Assembly: GCA_900552735.1 (NCBI GenBank)
Contig: USBA01000085.1
Span: 1 to 7,855 of the forward strand
DNA: 7,855 nt
Origin: an uncultured Collinsella sp.
GTDB lineage: Bacteria > Actinomycetota > Coriobacteriia > Coriobacteriales > Coriobacteriaceae
Reading direction: 5' to 3'
Positions 5,999 to 7,855 of the stretch are shown in pieces. Below the pieces are notes generated by a model. It did no database searches and was not told the DNA's origin. It saw only the letters and a list, made by a program, of their open reading frames with translations. The translations under genes and the position numbers were made by a program. Within the stretch, counting starts at the first letter, position 1. Each line of letters starts with the position of its first letter.

Positions 5999-6085
5999 GG
6001 TTAGGGGCGTCATTCGCATCGCGAGTACAGATTTCGCAGGTCGGGACGGGCCGCACGCGCTATCTTCACTGCCACAAAACCACCC

Positions 6086-6892
6086 CTACCAAACACGTGC
6101 GATAGCAAGGCCATCGACTGCCGCAGCGCCGGCACGCTTGAGCTCCGCCGAGGCTGCTGCCATGGTCGCGCCAGTGGTGATAACGTCATCGATAAGCAGT
6201 AGGCGGCGGCCGTGCACGTCCTCAACCGTCTCGTACATGCCTTGGGCACGCTCGCGACGCTCCTCACGACCGAGTTCGCGCTGGTCGCCATGCCCGTACT
6301 TGACGAGGGCATCGAGCAGGGGAACACCCGACAGCTCGCAAAATGGGCGCGCAATGGCCTCCATATGATCAAAGCCACGCCGCCGAAACGCTGCCGCCGT
6401 CGCAGGCACAAACACCACCGCATCCGCACCGGACAGCACACCTCCTAAGCGTTCGGGCGCTACGACCTGGGCATGCAGGGCGGTGTCGTAGAGCAGCTCC
6501 GCCAGATACGGCGCCAGGCGTCGCTCGCCCGCGTCCTTGTACGCTTTAATGATGCGCGGCAGCGGATGCGCATAGACGGAGCACGCCAGGCAGCGGTCGA
6601 GCGCCTCCGCCATTGCCGAGGACGTGCCCTCGACCGAACACTCAGTGCACAGCAAATCCCCAAACGGGGCGCCGCATCGGGTACAGCTATGACGTGGGTC
6701 GATGAGCGTGAGCGCGGCCAGGCAGTCTTGGCAAATAAGCGCACCGGCGCGCTCGCAGCCGGCACATCGTGTTGGCGACAACGCCTCGAGTGCCTCGCGT
6801 GCCGCCCGCTCGGCAAACGGCAGCAATTCGTCCGCAAACGGTAGGGCGCCGGCACCCTGCAGACGGCTCAATTTGTTCAGATGGCTCTTCAA
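6086..6892 (-). CDS. ComF family protein (phosphoribosyltransferase-like)
   Basis: A 268-residue cytoplasmic protein of the ComF/GntX family, linked in naturally transformable bacteria to DNA uptake; its reaction is unknown. An N-terminal zinc-finger-like region has Cys pairs at 43/46, 54/57, 70/73 and 82/85, with a further pair at 101/104. VPATAAAFRRRGFDHMEAIAR (162-182) is the family's RGF(N/D)xxxxxA segment. LLLIDDVITTGAT (231-243) is the PRPP-binding loop. The start is TTG at 6892, with AGGGAGGG (6900-6907) 7 nt upstream; no ATG or GTG start is available before the Cys region. About 30 residues before the first CxxC are extra compared with E. coli GntX, so a TTG further in is possible. 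The Shine-Dalgarno lies inside a hairpin. The 3' neighbour is separated by a promoter; no terminator is visible after the stop. Confidence 0.9.
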   Translation of the reverse strand: MKSHLNKLSRLQGAGALPFADELLPFAERAAREALEALSPTRCAGCERAGALICQDCLAALTLIDPRHSCTRCGAPFGDLLCTECSVEGTSSAMAEALDRCLACSVYAHPLPRIIKAYKDAGERRLAPYLAELLYDTALHAQVVAPERLGGVLSGADAVVFVPATAAAFRRRGFDHMEAIARPFCELSGVPLLDALVKYGHGDQRELGREERRERAQGMYETVEDVHGRRLLLIDDVITTGATMAAASAELKRAGAAAVDGLAIARVW

Positions 6893-6895
6893 GAC

Positions 6896-6931
6896 ACAAC
6901 CCTCCCTACGTTCGGTCGCAGGGAGGGTTGT
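6896..6931 (-). promoter_or_regulatory. Perfect hairpin sequestering the comF ribosome binding site
   Basis: Arms ACAACCCTCCCT (6920-6931, minus strand) and AGGGAGGGTTGT (6896-6907) pair over 12 bp without mismatch. GCG/CGT inside can extend the stem to 15 bp (one G-U), leaving the loop ACCGAA. The 3' arm contains the comF Shine-Dalgarno AGGGAGGG, and the TTG start is 3 nt past the stem. The following bases GTCTTG are not a T-run, so it would be a poor intrinsic terminator for the upstream gene. RBS occlusion is the simplest reading. Confidence 0.6.
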
Positions 6932-6947
6932 TGATTCAGCGCTATGG

Positions 6948-6968
6948 TACCCCGACGCGATTGGGGTA
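6948..6968. repeat. Short inverted repeat between the Arg-rich gene and comF
   Basis: TACCCC (6948-6953) and GGGGTA (6963-6968) pair over a 9-nt spacer. It lies just upstream of the larger comF hairpin, so the 102-bp gap carries two hairpins in a row. There is no T-run. I found no convincing promoter in the gap. Confidence 0.4.
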
Positions 6969-6994
6969 AGGCGGGTTAAATCCGCTCGCGGGCG

Positions 6995-7855
6995 TTATTC
7001 GCCGGCGGGCGGTTGTGGTGCGGCCGAAGACGGGGTCGAGCCCTCGCCACCATTCTGACGCGGCTTGCGGGAACGGCGACGGCGACGGCGCTTTTGGCCC
7101 TGGTCGGCCGAGCCCTCGCCACCGCGATCTTCGCGCGACTCGCGCTCGTCGCGAGCGGCGCCACGCGAAGCCTTGGCAGCCGCTCCCCCGCCATCTCCGG
7201 GACGACGGCGCGTGACCTTGACCTCGCCATCCGAGACCTGATCGGCAACGGAGGGCACTGAGGGCTTCTGTTGCGTGCCCGAGGAATGGCGACGGCGCGG
7301 ACGCGGCGCGCGCTCATCCTCGCCACGTGACTTGCCGCCCTTGTCGGCAGGCGCATCGGAACCCGAGGGACCCTTGGAAGCGGCACCGGCCTCGCGAGCA
7401 GCTGCGGCGCGGAAGGCATCCTCGCGCTCCTCGCTCGACAGGTGACGGCGGCGACGGCGCGTGGGGTTCATGCCACCGCCGCGGTTTTGCTGCTGAGGCT
7501 GCTGAGTCTCGCGCTCGCGGGAGGAGTTCTTGCCTGCAGCTGCAGCCTCGCCGACATCGCCCGAGCCCGCGCGCTTGCGACGACGACGGCCACCGGCGGC
7601 CTCCTCGGCCTCGGGTGCCTCGGCCTTACCGCGGCCCTTTCCGCGGCCACGACCCTCGCCCTGCCCCTGACCGGCGCGAGCATCGGATTCAGCATCGCGA
7701 CGACGGCGCTTGGGCATCGACGTGTCAGCAAGACGGTCGGCGCTCGACAGGCCATCGCCCACGTCGACGCCGTTCTCGCGGTCGAGCTCCATGAGCGCCA
7801 GGCGCATCTCGGGCGACTCGATGCGCTCGAGCACATCGCGCGTTACGCAGTCGGG
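6995..7855 (-). CDS. C-terminal part of a protein with a long Arg-rich disordered tail
   Basis: The frame enters from beyond the window and stops at 6995, giving 286 residues. The first 30 or so (VLERIESPEMRLALMELDREN) look helical and are probably the end of a folded domain I cannot identify. The remaining 240 or so residues are low-complexity: six basic clusters (KRRRRD, RRRRKRAG, TRRRRRHLSSEERED, RPRRRHSS, TRRRPGD, QKRRRRRRSRKPRQN) separated by Gly, Ala, Glu, Ser and Gln, with an RG-rich part (GRGRGKGRGK). Such tails are common on bacterial RNA-processing enzymes and helicases and bind nucleic acid, so an RNA-related role is a reasonable inference. Candidate identities (ribonuclease, RNA helicase, poly(A) polymerase-like) cannot be separated here. 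A GTG at 7834 is internal, not the true start. Confidence 0.75.
   Translation of the reverse strand, partial: PDCVTRDVLERIESPEMRLALMELDRENGVDVGDGLSSADRLADTSMPKRRRRDAESDARAGQGQGEGRGRGKGRGKAEAPEAEEAAGGRRRRKRAGSGDVGEAAAAGKNSSRERETQQPQQQNRGGGMNPTRRRRRHLSSEEREDAFRAAAAREAGAASKGPSGSDAPADKGGKSRGEDERAPRPRRRHSSGTQQKPSVPSVADQVSDGEVKVTRRRPGDGGGAAAKASRGAARDERESREDRGGEGSADQGQKRRRRRRSRKPRQNGGEGSTPSSAAPQPPAGE

Noticed and set aside
6896..6931. Hairpin as the intrinsic terminator of the Arg-rich gene
   Set aside because: No T-run follows on either strand (GTCTTG on minus, TGATTC on plus), and the 3' arm is the comF Shine-Dalgarno. It could still stop some transcription, so this is a preference rather than an exclusion.

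Overview
The window reads as chromosomal DNA of a high-GC Gram-positive bacterium. Gene content, the IDH and HPF sequences and the codon use suggest a gut coriobacterium such as Collinsella; this placement is an inference without database support. Every gene I can support lies on the minus strand, so transcription runs from 7855 towards 1. The many long plus-strand open frames are GC-driven shadows.

In transcription order the layout is as follows. (1) 6995-7855 is the 3' part of a gene whose product ends in a very long arginine-rich, low-complexity tail, probably nucleic-acid binding. (2) comF-family phosphoribosyltransferase (6086-6892) starts at TTG, and its Shine-Dalgarno sequence lies inside a perfect 12-bp hairpin. 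(3) A 447-bp gap (5639-6085) holds a consensus-like promoter (-10 TATAAT) and a roughly 325-nt structured leader. (4) A solute-binding-type lipoprotein (4613-5638) follows and ends at a strong intrinsic terminator. (5) A 317-bp gap (4296-4612) leads to long-form ribosome hibernation factor hpf (3711-4295), followed by its own terminator. (6) A DegV/FakB-like fatty-acid-binding protein (2678-3631) comes next. (7) The last four genes form a tight cluster: a beta-hydroxyacid dehydrogenase with a His/Cys-rich tail, a small membrane protein, a HEAT-like helical protein, and the 5' part of isocitrate dehydrogenase. The three junctions in this cluster are 5, 15 and 6 bp.

Functionally this is mostly core genome: stationary-phase ribosome protection (hpf), fatty-acid handling (DegV), possible DNA uptake (ComF) and central metabolism (IDH). 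I see no transposase, integrase, CRISPR array, tRNA or rRNA. The parts most worth a second look are the metal-binding-like tail built from 72-bp tandem repeats, the comF hairpin that hides the ribosome binding site, the long leader of the lipoprotein gene, and the terminator placed 4 nt upstream of the degV Shine-Dalgarno.
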